Source: Chitinophagales bacterium (GTDB lineage Bacteria; Bacteroidota; Bacteroidia; Chitinophagales; UBA10324). From it: 6,156 nucleotides of DNA. The stretch's first letter is position 1; every line of letters begins with the position of its first letter. The position numbers were made by a program, and so were the translations under genes. Under the pieces are notes generated by a model. It was given only the letters and a program-made list of their open reading frames with translations. It was not told where the DNA came from and did not search any database. Shown here in pieces: positions 1 to 5,869 of this stretch. The stretch spans positions 1-6,156 of the forward strand of contig JACCZZ010000103.1 of the NCBI GenBank assembly GCA_013695715.1, written 5' to 3'.

Positions 1-177
1 GAACGGAAAGTTATGCATCCGCTATATGGTAAATACCTTAAAAAGACAAGGAAGCTGATGGCCCATGATGAAAAGCAGGAGGCGTCCATTGGTGATATGG
101 TGCGAATTATGGAAACACGGCCTATAAGTAAGAGTAAGCGCTGGAGGTTAGTAGAGATACTGGAAAAAGTAAAATAA
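1..177 (+). CDS. rpsQ: 30S ribosomal protein S17 (uS17), 3' end only
   Basis: This is the C-terminal 58 residues of uS17; the start lies before the window. uS17 is a primary 16S rRNA-binding protein with an OB-fold that helps assemble the 5' domain of the 30S subunit. The visible part carries the family core [13 protein letters not shown] followed by AHDE, then GDMVRI, and the stretch [17 protein letters not shown], which corresponds to the E. coli RPLSKTKSWTLVRVVEK segment. It ends in a TAA stop. The full protein is normally about 85 residues, so roughly the first third is missing only because the window begins here. In bacteria it is usually preceded by rpmC (L29). It sits 75 bp upstream of rplN, which is where the S10 operon ends and the spc operon begins in E. 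coli; here the genes may be transcribed together. Identification is secure. Confidence 0.97.
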   Translation, partial: ERKVMHPLYGKYLKKTRKLMAHDEKQEASIGDMVRIMETRPISKSKRWRLVEILEKVK

Positions 178-252
178 GTTTCATTATAACCAAGCATTTT
201 CAGGAGCGATGAAGCCGTAGTGGGGTGGTGTTGGTAAAAATTAAATAAAGCA
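178..252. other. rpsQ-rplN spacer, possible leader of the spc block
   Basis: This 75-bp spacer is one of the two longest in the window. It holds no gene. Visible content is an AGGAG at 202-206 placed only two bases before an ATG-AAG-CCG-TAG mini-frame (209-220), a G-rich patch at 220-234, and an A/T-rich run (236-250) just before the rplN start. A 5-bp inverted match, ACCAA (189-193) with TTGGT (231-235), could close a loose loop. In E. coli the spc promoter lies at this junction. I see no convincing Bacteroidota promoter (a TAnnTTTG-like -7 element with a TTG-containing -33 element) here, so any regulatory role is inference. Confidence 0.3.
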
Positions 253-621
253 ATGATACAGTCGGAATCAAGGTTAAATGTTGCAGATAACAGTGGTGCA
301 CGGGAGGTGCTTGTAATCCGCCTTTTAGGTCATTCACGTCAGCGATACGCATCCGTTGGTGATGTAGTAGTGGTAACAGCAAAAGATGTGATACCTGCAG
401 GACAGTTAAAAAAAGGTACAGTTTCAAAAGCTGTGATAGTAAGAACAAAAAAAAGGATTCGCAGAAGGGATGGCTCATACATACGCTTTGATGACAATGC
501 CTGTGTATTGCTTAACCAGTCTGATGAGCCGAGAGGAACAAGAATATTTGGGCCTGTTGCAAGAGAATTGCGTGAGAAGCAATTCATGAAAATCATTTCA
601 TTAGCCCCAGAAGTATTATAA
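253..621 (+). CDS. rplN: 50S ribosomal protein L14 (uL14)
   Basis: uL14 is a 23S rRNA-binding protein at the subunit interface. It contributes to an intersubunit bridge, and in many bacteria it is the docking site of the silencing factor RsfS. The product is 122 residues, exactly the common bacterial length. Visible hallmarks are [17 protein letters not shown] at the N-terminus, the basic segment [20 protein letters not shown] (residues 60-79), DDNACVLLN (80-88), [14 protein letters not shown] (94-107) and a C-terminal [10 protein letters not shown]. The ATG is fixed by the invariant MIQ opening, and an in-frame TAA at 235-237 rules out a longer form. There is no Shine-Dalgarno sequence; the upstream region is A-rich. 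rplX begins 3 bases after the stop, so the two are surely co-transcribed and probably translationally coupled. Confidence 0.99.
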   Translation: MIQSESRLNVADNSGAREVLVIRLLGHSRQRYASVGDVVVVTAKDVIPAGQLKKGTVSKAVIVRTKKRIRRRDGSYIRFDDNACVLLNQSDEPRGTRIFGPVARELREKQFMKIISLAPEVL

Positions 622-624
622 GTT

Positions 625-975
625 ATGAGCAAAGTAAAAAATACAGTAAGGCGTTTCAAGCCGAAGGTGCATATAAAGAAGAATGATGTAGTGTTTGTTC
701 GTGCTGGCGATGATAAAGGAAAAAGAGGCAGGGTGCTGGAAGTTATTTTAGAAGACATGAAAGCCATTGTAGAAGGAGTGAATATTGTTTCAAAGCATAC
801 AAAGCCCAATGCAAAAAATACGCAGGGCGGCATTGTTAAAAAAGAAGCACCTGTACATATTTCCAAGCTTATGCTTCTCGATCCAAAAGGGGGTAAACCT
901 ACACGTGCAGGCAGAAGAACAGAGGACGGAAGGTCCGTCAGGTATGCAAAAAAATCAAATGAGCCAATAAAATAA
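625..975 (+). CDS. rplX: 50S ribosomal protein L24 (uL24)
   Basis: uL24 is an early 23S rRNA-binding protein that starts 50S assembly and, in mature ribosomes, lies near the exit of the peptide tunnel. The product is 116 residues, slightly longer than E. coli L24 (about 104) because of a short N-terminal extension ([15 protein letters not shown]). The KOW motif is clear at about residues 17-46, with [19 protein letters not shown]. It is followed by [13 protein letters not shown] (49-61), [20 protein letters not shown] (68-87) and GKPTRAGRR (90-98), the usual ending of the family. No zinc-binding cysteines are present. It starts 3 bases after rplN, and its TAA shares one base with the rplE ATG, giving a TAATG junction that suggests termination-reinitiation coupling. 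Confidence 0.99.
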   Translation: MSKVKNTVRRFKPKVHIKKNDVVFVRAGDDKGKRGRVLEVILEDMKAIVEGVNIVSKHTKPNAKNTQGGIVKKEAPVHISKLMLLDPKGGKPTRAGRRTEDGRSVRYAKKSNEPIK

Positions 976-1535
976 TGGATAAGTATATTCCCAGATTAAA
1001 AAAACACTACCAGGAAAATGTAGTGCCTGCCTTGCAAAAGCAGTTCAATTTCACATCTGCTATGCAGGTACCCCGACTTGAAAAAGTAGCTATCAACCAG
1101 GGAGTAGGTGCTGCTACAGCAGATAAAAAATTGATTGATCTTTCCGTTGGGGAGGTTTCATCAATCGCAGGCCAGAGAGCAGTGCCAACTAAATCTAAAA
1201 AGGATATATCTAATTTTAAGCTTCGGGCAAATACTGCAATTGGTGTGAGAGTTACTTTAAGAGGAGAAAGAATGTATGAATTTCTAGATAGGCTCATAGC
1301 AGTGGCATTACCCCGCGTTCGTGATTTTAAAGGGGTAAATGATAAGAGCTTCGATGGAAGGGGAAATTATACGCTCGGAATTACAGAGCATATCATCTTT
1401 CCGGAAATTGATATAGATAAGATCACCAAAATTAATGGAATGGACATTACTTTCGTAACAAGTACTTCAGACGATGCTCAGGCTAAGGCATTGCTCTCAG
1501 AATTAGGAATACCTTTCAAAAAAGATAAAGTATAA
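975..1535 (+). CDS. rplE: 50S ribosomal protein L5 (uL5)
   Basis: uL5 binds 5S rRNA, together with L18 (encoded downstream at 2919), and anchors it in the central protuberance of the 50S subunit. It contacts P-site tRNA and forms a bridge to the 30S head. The product is 186 residues; family members are about 179-187. Diagnostic segments are [14 protein letters not shown] (32-45), [19 protein letters not shown] (66-84), [18 protein letters not shown] (90-107), [19 protein letters not shown] (113-131) and [12 protein letters not shown] (135-146). The ATG overlaps the rplX stop by one base and the final TAA overlaps the rpsN ATG in the same way. In E. coli the S8 repressor binds mRNA around the rplX-rplE junction; I could not recognise a comparable helix here by eye. 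Confidence 0.99.
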   Translation: MDKYIPRLKKHYQENVVPALQKQFNFTSAMQVPRLEKVAINQGVGAATADKKLIDLSVGEVSSIAGQRAVPTKSKKDISNFKLRANTAIGVRVTLRGERMYEFLDRLIAVALPRVRDFKGVNDKSFDGRGNYTLGITEHIIFPEIDIDKITKINGMDITFVTSTSDDAQAKALLSELGIPFKKDKV

Positions 1536-1804
1536 TGGCAAAAGAATCTGTAAAAGCAAGAGAGCGTAAAAGAGCCGGGATGGCAGCAAAATTTGCAGTA
1601 AGGCGCAAAGCTTTGAAGGCAGCAGGAGATTACGCAGCTCTGGATAAGTTACCTCGAAATGCTTCACCTGTTAGAAAGCACAACCGCTGTCAGCTTACGG
1701 GCCGTCCCCGTGGGTATCTTGGAGATTTTGGTATCTCAAGAATAAAATTCCGCGAGCTCGCTTTGAATGGTAAGATTCCGGGAATCACCAAAGCCTCATG
1801 GTAA
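1535..1804 (+). CDS. rpsN: 30S ribosomal protein S14 (uS14), zinc-free long form
   Basis: uS14 binds the 3' major domain of 16S rRNA in the 30S head and is needed for late assembly. The product is 89 residues, the length of the long C-minus form; zinc-binding S14 is about 61 residues and has two CxxC pairs. Only one cysteine is present here (Cys52, in [16 protein letters not shown]), so zinc cannot be bound in the usual way. The conserved C-terminal region runs from [14 protein letters not shown] (39-52) through [20 protein letters not shown] (57-76) to [11 protein letters not shown] at the end. The N-terminal half is strongly basic, with [16 protein letters not shown]. The start overlaps the rplE stop (TAATG), and a 35-bp A/T-rich gap follows before rpsH. 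Confidence 0.98.
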   Translation: MAKESVKARERKRAGMAAKFAVRRKALKAAGDYAALDKLPRNASPVRKHNRCQLTGRPRGYLGDFGISRIKFRELALNGKIPGITKASW

Positions 1805-1839
1805 AACCTTTTATTAAAATATTCAAGCTGAAATAACTT

Positions 1840-2241
1840 ATGGTTACTGATCCGATAGCTGATTACCTTACAAGAATGCGTAATGCGCTGGCAGCAAACC
1901 ATCGCATAGTAGAGATACCTGCTTCGAATATGAAGAAGCGCCTCACGGAACTTTTATATGATAAAGGGTACATCCTGAAGTATAAATTTGAAGATCAGGA
2001 AAGAGGGCAGGGTGTGATTAAAATTGCCTTGAAATATAATCAGGTCACTAAGCAGCCAGCCATCCGTTCTTTACGACGAGCCAGCCGGCCAGGATTACGC
2101 CGCTACACTAAGTCAGACGATATGCCAAGAGTAATGAGTGGATTAGGAATCTCAATCATCTCTACTTCAAAAGGTCTGATGACAGATAAAGAAGCTAAAT
2201 CTCAGAAGATTGGTGGTGAAGTGGTATGTTATGTTTTTTAA
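1840..2241 (+). CDS. rpsH: 30S ribosomal protein S8 (uS8)
   Basis: uS8 is a primary 16S rRNA-binding protein (helix 21) that organises the central domain of the 30S subunit. In E. coli it also represses its own operon by binding an mRNA copy of that helix. The product is 133 residues, close to the usual 130-132. The N-terminus shows TDPIADYLTRMRNAL (3-17), followed by VEIPASNMKKRLTELLYDKG (24-43). The RNA-binding C-terminal domain has ISIISTSKGLMTDKEAK (104-120) and ends with GGEVVCYVF. These match the E. coli STSKGVMTDRAAR and GGEIICYVA regions. The ATG is 35 bp after rpsN and has no Shine-Dalgarno sequence. Whether it regulates this operon in the same way as in E. coli is unknown. Confidence 0.99.
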   Translation: MVTDPIADYLTRMRNALAANHRIVEIPASNMKKRLTELLYDKGYILKYKFEDQERGQGVIKIALKYNQVTKQPAIRSLRRASRPGLRRYTKSDDMPRVMSGLGISIISTSKGLMTDKEAKSQKIGGEVVCYVF

Positions 2242-2287
2242 AGTTTCAGGTTAAGTGTTTCAAGATCATGAAAAATAAATTAGTAAG

Positions 2288-2851
2288 ATGTCACGCATAG
2301 GTAAACTTCCGGTCTCATTGCCAAAAGGTGTCGCTTTCTCCGTTTCTCCGGCAAACGAGGTAGTTATTAAAGGACCCAAAGGTCAGCTAACCCAACGTGT
2401 TGATCCGGATATAACGTTTAAAGTTGAAGAGGAACAAATTGTTGTAGCCAGGCCAACAGATCAGAAGCGCCATAAAGCATTACATGGTTTATATCGCGCG
2501 CTGTTAGCAAATATGGTGAAGGGCGTTACAGATGGATATGAGAAAAAACTAGAACTCGTTGGGGTAGGTTTTAGAGCAACAGTAACCGGCCAGCTTTTGG
2601 AATTATCAGTTGGTTTTTCACATCCTGTTGTATTTGCGCTACCAAAGGAGATTAAGGTTTCTGCCGAGCAATTAAAGGGACAAAATCCAATAATTACTCT
2701 CCAGAGTTCTGATAAACAATTATTGGGTCAGGTAGCATCAAAGATTCGCGGAGTTAGAAAGCCAGAACCTTATAAAGGAAAAGGTATTAAATACAGCAAT
2801 GAAATTCTGAGAAGAAAAGCAGGTAAGTCAGCCGCTACAGGAGCAAAGTAG
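2288..2851 (+). CDS. rplF: 50S ribosomal protein L6 (uL6)
   Basis: uL6 binds 23S rRNA near the sarcin-ricin loop and the base of the L7/L12 stalk, supporting factor binding in late 50S assembly. The product is 187 residues; the family is about 176-187. It has the expected two-domain pattern: MSRIGKLPVSLPKGV at the N-terminus, VVIKGPKGQL (25-34), and RHKALHGLYRALLANMVKGV (61-80) ending domain 1. Domain 2 follows with GYEKKLELVGVGFRA (83-97), LELSVGFSHPV (104-114), and the signature VRKPEPYKGKGIKYSNEIL (156-174) before RRKAGK. The stop is TAG, unlike the TAA of most neighbours. The start is set by the family opening MSRIGK. An out-of-frame ATG lies 20 bases upstream at 2268 and reads across this start. 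Confidence 0.99.
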   Translation: MSRIGKLPVSLPKGVAFSVSPANEVVIKGPKGQLTQRVDPDITFKVEEEQIVVARPTDQKRHKALHGLYRALLANMVKGVTDGYEKKLELVGVGFRATVTGQLLELSVGFSHPVVFALPKEIKVSAEQLKGQNPIITLQSSDKQLLGQVASKIRGVRKPEPYKGKGIKYSNEILRRKAGKSAATGAK

Positions 2852-2879
2852 TCAAAAACATATTAATAATCAGCACGTC

Positions 2880-2901
2880 AGTTACGGCAAATTCCGTAAT
2901 T
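2880..2901 (+). repeat. Inverted repeat (possible mRNA hairpin) between rplF and rplR
   Basis: AGTTACGG (2880-2887) and CCGTAATT (2894-2901) can pair to form an 8-bp stem with one G-U pair and a six-base loop, CAAATT. It lies 28 bases after the rplF stop and 17 bases before the rplR start. No T-run follows (the next bases are AAAGAAAAG), so it does not look like a terminator. It could be a processing or stability element, or a chance match. Confidence 0.4.
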
Positions 2902-2918
2902 AAAGAAAAGATAAGTCA

Positions 2919-3266
2919 ATGATTAAGCAGGAACACAGAAGAAACCGCATCCGTAAGAGGATTCGCAAAAAGTTTTCAGGAACAAAAGATCGGCCCCGGC
3001 TTTCAGTGTACAGGAGTAATCGGGATATCTATGCACAAATTATTGATGATGAGCAAGGGCATACTTTAGCTTCAGCATCTTCGCGCAGCATGAAAGATTT
3101 ATCTGGACCAAAAATTCAACGTTCTAAAGAGGTAGGAATAGCTTTAGCCAAACAAGCACTTGAATCCGGAATTAGTAGTGTCATTTTTGACAGAGGAGGG
3201 TACCTGTATCATGGTCGTGTGAAGGCTTTAGCAGAAGGGGCTCGTGAAGGCGGATTGAAATTTTAA
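2919..3266 (+). CDS. rplR: 50S ribosomal protein L18 (uL18)
   Basis: uL18 binds 5S rRNA with L5 and attaches it to 23S rRNA in the central protuberance. The product is 115 residues, a normal bacterial length. The basic N-terminal tail [17 protein letters not shown] (6-22) is the rRNA-contacting arm. It is followed by [20 protein letters not shown] (26-45) and the characteristic C-terminal block [20 protein letters not shown] (87-106), closed by GAREGGLKF. The start codon follows a 67-bp spacer containing the inverted repeat at 2880-2901. There is no Shine-Dalgarno sequence; AAAGAAAAG sits about 8-16 bases upstream but is not a good anti-Shine-Dalgarno match. rpsE starts 27 bp downstream. Confidence 0.99.
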   Translation: MIKQEHRRNRIRKRIRKKFSGTKDRPRLSVYRSNRDIYAQIIDDEQGHTLASASSRSMKDLSGPKIQRSKEVGIALAKQALESGISSVIFDRGGYLYHGRVKALAEGAREGGLKF

Positions 3267-3293
3267 GAACCATTATTGAAATAGATATAAAAG

Positions 3294-3812
3294 ATGGCAC
3301 AAGCAAATATACAGCGGGTAAAAGCAAGTGAACTCGACCTCAAAGAAAAGGTGGTGAATATTCAACGTGTCGCAAAAGTTACCAAAGGAGGTCGAACATT
3401 CAGTTTTTCTGCGCTTGTGGTAGTGGGTGATGGCAATGGGATAGTAGGCCAGGGATTGGGTAAAGCCCGTGAGGTGCAGGAAGCGATAACAAAAGGCATT
3501 GATGATGCCAAGAAGAACCTGGTGAAAGTGCCTATTTTTAAAGGTACCATTCCTCATGAGCAGATAGCAAAATTCAGCGCTTCCAAAGTTTGGATTAAGC
3601 CAGCCTCACATGGTACTGGTGTAATTGCTGGTGGTGCAATGCGGGCTGTACTTGAGAGTGCAGGTGTTACAGATGTATTGGCTAAATCACTTGGTTCAAC
3701 CAATCCCCATAATGTGGTGAAGGCAACAATAAAAGCTCTTTCTCTTGTAAGAGATCCGCTTACCATCTCACAAACCCGTAATGTGAATCTTAAGAAAGTA
3801 TTTAATGGCTAA
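3294..3812 (+). CDS. rpsE: 30S ribosomal protein S5 (uS5)
   Basis: uS5 lies at the mRNA entry side of the 30S subunit and takes part in decoding fidelity and mRNA unwinding. The product is 172 residues, within the usual 160-175. The N-terminal dsRBD-like domain shows [20 protein letters not shown] (16-35) and [20 protein letters not shown] (42-61). The C-terminal domain shows [12 protein letters not shown] (78-89), [20 protein letters not shown] (102-121) and [16 protein letters not shown] (131-146). The VTKGGR loop (29-34) corresponds to the region where spectinomycin-resistance changes fall in other bacteria; no obvious deletion is seen there, though resistance cannot be judged without an alignment. 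An inverted repeat covers its stop codon, and an 83-bp spacer follows. Confidence 0.99.
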   Translation: MAQANIQRVKASELDLKEKVVNIQRVAKVTKGGRTFSFSALVVVGDGNGIVGQGLGKAREVQEAITKGIDDAKKNLVKVPIFKGTIPHEQIAKFSASKVWIKPASHGTGVIAGGAMRAVLESAGVTDVLAKSLGSTNPHNVVKATIKALSLVRDPLTISQTRNVNLKKVFNG

Positions 3813-3827
3813 CGATTGAGTTAGCTG
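3806..3827 (+). repeat. Inverted repeat spanning the rpsE stop codon
   Basis: GCTAAC (3808-3813) and GTTAGC (3820-3825) are perfect reverse complements around a six-base loop, GATTGA. Two outer G-U pairs could extend the stem to 8 bp (3806-3827). The rpsE TAA (3810-3812) lies inside the left arm. The next T-run (3841-3845) is about 15 bases beyond the stem, too far for a standard intrinsic terminator. Confidence 0.4.
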
Positions 3828-3840
3828 ATGCTGACCTCCA

Positions 3841-3858
3841 TTTTTATAAGTATAAAAA
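3841..3858. repeat. A/T palindrome in the rpsE-rpmD spacer
   Basis: TTTTTATA (3841-3848) and TATAAAAA (3851-3858) form a perfect 8-bp inverted repeat separated by AG. As RNA the innermost pair would have to open to give a four-base loop, and the stem would be purely A-U and weak. It sits in the 83-bp gap, the longest in the window. Low-complexity A/T sequence produces such palindromes readily, so function is uncertain. Confidence 0.3.
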
Positions 3859-3895
3859 ATTAAAGATTAAATAAGGTTCGTGAAATACAATTGAA

Positions 3896-4081
3896 ATGGC
3901 AAAAATTAAAATTACTCAGATTAAAAGTGCCATAGACCGGCCTGAGCGTCAAAAAAAGACAATTCGTGCATTAGGCATAAAGAAGCTTAATTCTTCGGTA
4001 ATTAAGGAAGATACACTTCAAATTCAGGGCATGATAACCAAAGTGCTTCATTTAGTGACTGTAGAAAAAATAGAATTATGA
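3896..4081 (+). CDS. rpmD: 50S ribosomal protein L30 (uL30)
   Basis: uL30 is a small peripheral 50S protein that is absent from some bacterial lineages. The product is 61 residues, the standard short bacterial form. The family pattern is visible: [20 protein letters not shown] with the following [12 protein letters not shown] (21-32), then [20 protein letters not shown] (33-52), which parallels the common VVKEDTPAIRGMINKVKH segment, and the ending LVTVEKIE. The assigned ATG gives this normal length and follows an 83-bp spacer with no Shine-Dalgarno sequence. Its TGA stop overlaps the rplO ATG as ATGA (4078-4081), a classic arrangement for translational coupling, so L30 and L15 output are probably linked. 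Confidence 0.98.
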   Translation: MAKIKITQIKSAIDRPERQKKTIRALGIKKLNSSVIKEDTLQIQGMITKVLHLVTVEKIEL

Positions 4082-4527
4082 ATTTGAGCAATCTTAAACC
4101 GGCAGAAGGATCAGTAAAAAAGGTGAAACGGATAGGGCGTGGTCAGGGCAGCGGCCATGGTGGAACCTCCACGCGCGGTAACAAGGGAGCAGGACAGCGC
4201 TCAGGTAATAAAAAACGTCGTGGCTTTGAAGGAGGGCAAATGCCTTTACAACGCCGCTTACCTAAATTTGGATTTAAAAATATATTTCGCCGGGAATTTG
4301 AAGTAATTAATTTGAGCCGGTTGCAGGAATATGCAGAAAAGTATCAGCTCTCTGCTATAGACCACGAAACTCTTGTGAAGCACGGAATAATCCGGAAGAA
4401 GCACCGTGTTAAAATTCTTGGTAACGGGGAACTAAAAATTAAGTTAGATGTAAAGGCTAATGCCATTAGTGAATCAGCAAAGAATGCCATCGAAGCTGCT
4501 GGAGGCACAGTTAATCTCGTTCAATAA
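4078..4527 (+). CDS. rplO: 50S ribosomal protein L15 (uL15)
   Basis: uL15 is a 50S assembly protein whose long glycine- and arginine-rich N-terminal arm threads into 23S rRNA. The product is 149 residues; the family is about 144-150. The N-terminus reads [12 protein letters not shown], followed by the arm [20 protein letters not shown] (18-37) and [20 protein letters not shown] (38-57), then [10 protein letters not shown] (59-68), which is the strongly conserved motif. The globular C-terminal part has [20 protein letters not shown] (121-140) and closes with [13 protein letters not shown]. It overlaps rpmD by four bases, and secY begins 5 bp after its stop, so rpmD-rplO-secY is the most tightly coupled segment in the second half of the window. 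Confidence 0.99.
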   Translation: MNLSNLKPAEGSVKKVKRIGRGQGSGHGGTSTRGNKGAGQRSGNKKRRGFEGGQMPLQRRLPKFGFKNIFRREFEVINLSRLQEYAEKYQLSAIDHETLVKHGIIRKKHRVKILGNGELKIKLDVKANAISESAKNAIEAAGGTVNLVQ

Positions 4528-4532
4528 GGTAC

Positions 4533-5861
4533 ATGAAACGATTTATTCAAACCATACAAAACATCTGGAAGATTGAAGACTTGCGTCACAGGATTCTATA
4601 TACGTTAGGACTTATTTTGGTATATCGTGTGGGGTCTTATATTGTTCTGCCAGGTATTGACCCGATTCAGCTTGAATCAATTTCCTCTCAGGGTACTCAG
4701 GGGATCTTCGGATTGCTCGATATTTTTGCAGGCGGTGCATTCTCCAGAGCCTCAATCTTTGCACTTGGAATAATGCCGTATATCTCAGCGTCTATCGTAA
4801 TGCAATTGGTTACACTTGCCATTCCGAGTTTTCAAAAAATGCAGAAAGAAGGCGAGAGCGGCAGGCGAAAAATCAACCAGATAACAAGATGGCTTACAGT
4901 TATTATAACAGCTGCGCAGGCTTCTGCATATGTAGTTTACTTAAGAAGTGGAATGGGGGCTGACGTAGTTATAAACCCTGGGTTATTTTGGATATCTTCT
5001 GTAATGATTCTTACTGCGGGTACTATTTTTATTATGTGGATGGGTGAAAAGATCACAGACCGAGGCATTGGTAACGGCATTTCTTTGCTGATTATGGTAG
5101 GCATCATTGCACAACTTCCTTTTGCGTTCATTGCAGAATTTGAAAGCCGTTTGAACGAGGGGGGAGGGCTTGTATCGTTTTTGCTTGAACTGGCTGTATT
5201 GCTTGCAGTGATTATGATGGTAATACTGCTGGTGCAGGGTACCCGTAAAATTCCGGTTCAATATGCAAAGCGTGTGGTAGGAAATAAGCAATATGGTGGA
5301 GTTCGACAATACATCCCTTTAAAAGTAAACGCTTCTGGAGTAATGCCAATTATCTTTGCACAGGCGCTGATGTTTGTTCCCGCAACTGTTGCCCAGTTTT
5401 TTCCGGAGTCTGATGCTATGCAGGGAGCAACGGCCTTTACTGACCCTACCTCTGTTTGGTATAATGTGGTTAATTGTGTGCTGATCATCGTTTTTACTTA
5501 CTTCTATACGGCAATTATTGTAAATCCGATTCAGATGGCTGACGATATGAAGCGCAATGGAGGGTTTATACCAGGAGTAAAACCGGGCAAGCAAACCGCA
5601 AATTTCATTGACACTGTTATGTCTAGAATAACTTTGCCTGGGGCTTTATTTCTTGCTTTTGTAGCTATTATGCCTTCATTTGCCAGCGCCTTTGGTATGA
5701 ACTCGCAATGGGCAAATTTTTATGGAGGAACCTCCCTGCTTATTATGGTAGGGGTCATTTTAGATACTCTTCAGCAAATAGAAAGTCATTTGCTTATGCG
5801 TCATTACGATGGTTTAATGAAATCTGGGCGCATTAAGGGACGTACAGCAGTAAATGTTTAA
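4533..5861 (+). CDS. secY: Protein translocase subunit SecY
   Basis: SecY is the pore-forming subunit of the SecYEG channel in the inner membrane, through which unfolded proteins are exported (with SecA) or inserted (with the ribosome). The product is 442 residues, close to the E. coli 443. Ten membrane segments can be read at roughly 20-38, 72-95, 115-137, 150-170, 180-200, 212-235, 266-288, 307-330, 368-388 and 396-415. The plug region follows GIFGLLDIFAGGAFSRASIF (57-76), and the pore-lining helix has GIMPYISASIVMQL (79-92), where Ile84 and Ile88 probably belong to the pore ring. The cytosolic loop between segments 6 and 7 has RKIPVQYAKR (238-247). The loop between 8 and 9 has GGFIPGVKPGKQT (343-355), with Lys350 at the place of E. 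coli Arg357. UAAGG precedes the ATG by only 3 bases, too close for a good Shine-Dalgarno. Confidence 0.99.
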   Translation: MKRFIQTIQNIWKIEDLRHRILYTLGLILVYRVGSYIVLPGIDPIQLESISSQGTQGIFGLLDIFAGGAFSRASIFALGIMPYISASIVMQLVTLAIPSFQKMQKEGESGRRKINQITRWLTVIITAAQASAYVVYLRSGMGADVVINPGLFWISSVMILTAGTIFIMWMGEKITDRGIGNGISLLIMVGIIAQLPFAFIAEFESRLNEGGGLVSFLLELAVLLAVIMMVILLVQGTRKIPVQYAKRVVGNKQYGGVRQYIPLKVNASGVMPIIFAQALMFVPATVAQFFPESDAMQGATAFTDPTSVWYNVVNCVLIIVFTYFYTAIIVNPIQMADDMKRNGGFIPGVKPGKQTANFIDTVMSRITLPGALFLAFVAIMPSFASAFGMNSQWANFYGGTSLLIMVGVILDTLQQIESHLLMRHYDGLMKSGRIKGRTAVNV

Positions 5862-5869
5862 AATTTAGG

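Noticed and set aside
220..234. G-rich patch GTGGGGTGGTGTTGG as a possible G-quadruplex
   Set aside because: It has only paired G runs, two of them adjacent without a loop, so at best a weak two-layer fold. There is no further support.
339..866. 175-codon open frame on the minus strand opposite rplN and rplX
   Set aside because: It is antisense to two unmistakable ribosomal protein genes, its translation has no recognisable domain, and it crosses both genes and their junction. It is a shadow of coding bias.
785..970. 61-codon plus-strand frame inside rplX
   Set aside because: It is an alternative frame fully within rplX, whose own frame carries the intact L24 motifs.
2258..2273. TTTCA/TGAAA inverted repeat in the rpsH-rplF spacer
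   Set aside because: It is only five A/T-rich base pairs, which is expected by chance in such sequence.
3841..3846. T-run after the rpsE hairpin as an intrinsic terminator
   Set aside because: The T-run begins about 15 bases after the stem rather than directly after it, and termination here would cut off rpmD, rplO, secY and map.
3828..3863. Eleven-codon ATG frame in the rpsE-rpmD spacer
   Set aside because: It is too short to judge, has no ribosome-binding signal and no recognisable product, and overlaps the A/T palindrome. A chance frame is the simplest explanation.
4263..4270. TAAATTTG matching the Bacteroidota -7 promoter pattern TAnnTTTG inside rplO (also TATTTTTG near 4720 in secY)
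   Set aside because: Neither has a TTG-containing -33 element at suitable distance, and both fall within conserved codons (the first is the PKFGF motif of L15).
4983..5594. Minus-strand open frames opposite secY (4983-5309, 5258-5488, 5319-5594)
   Set aside because: They overlap each other and lie inside secY in antisense. Their composition looks like reversed membrane-protein codons, with no start context or family resemblance.
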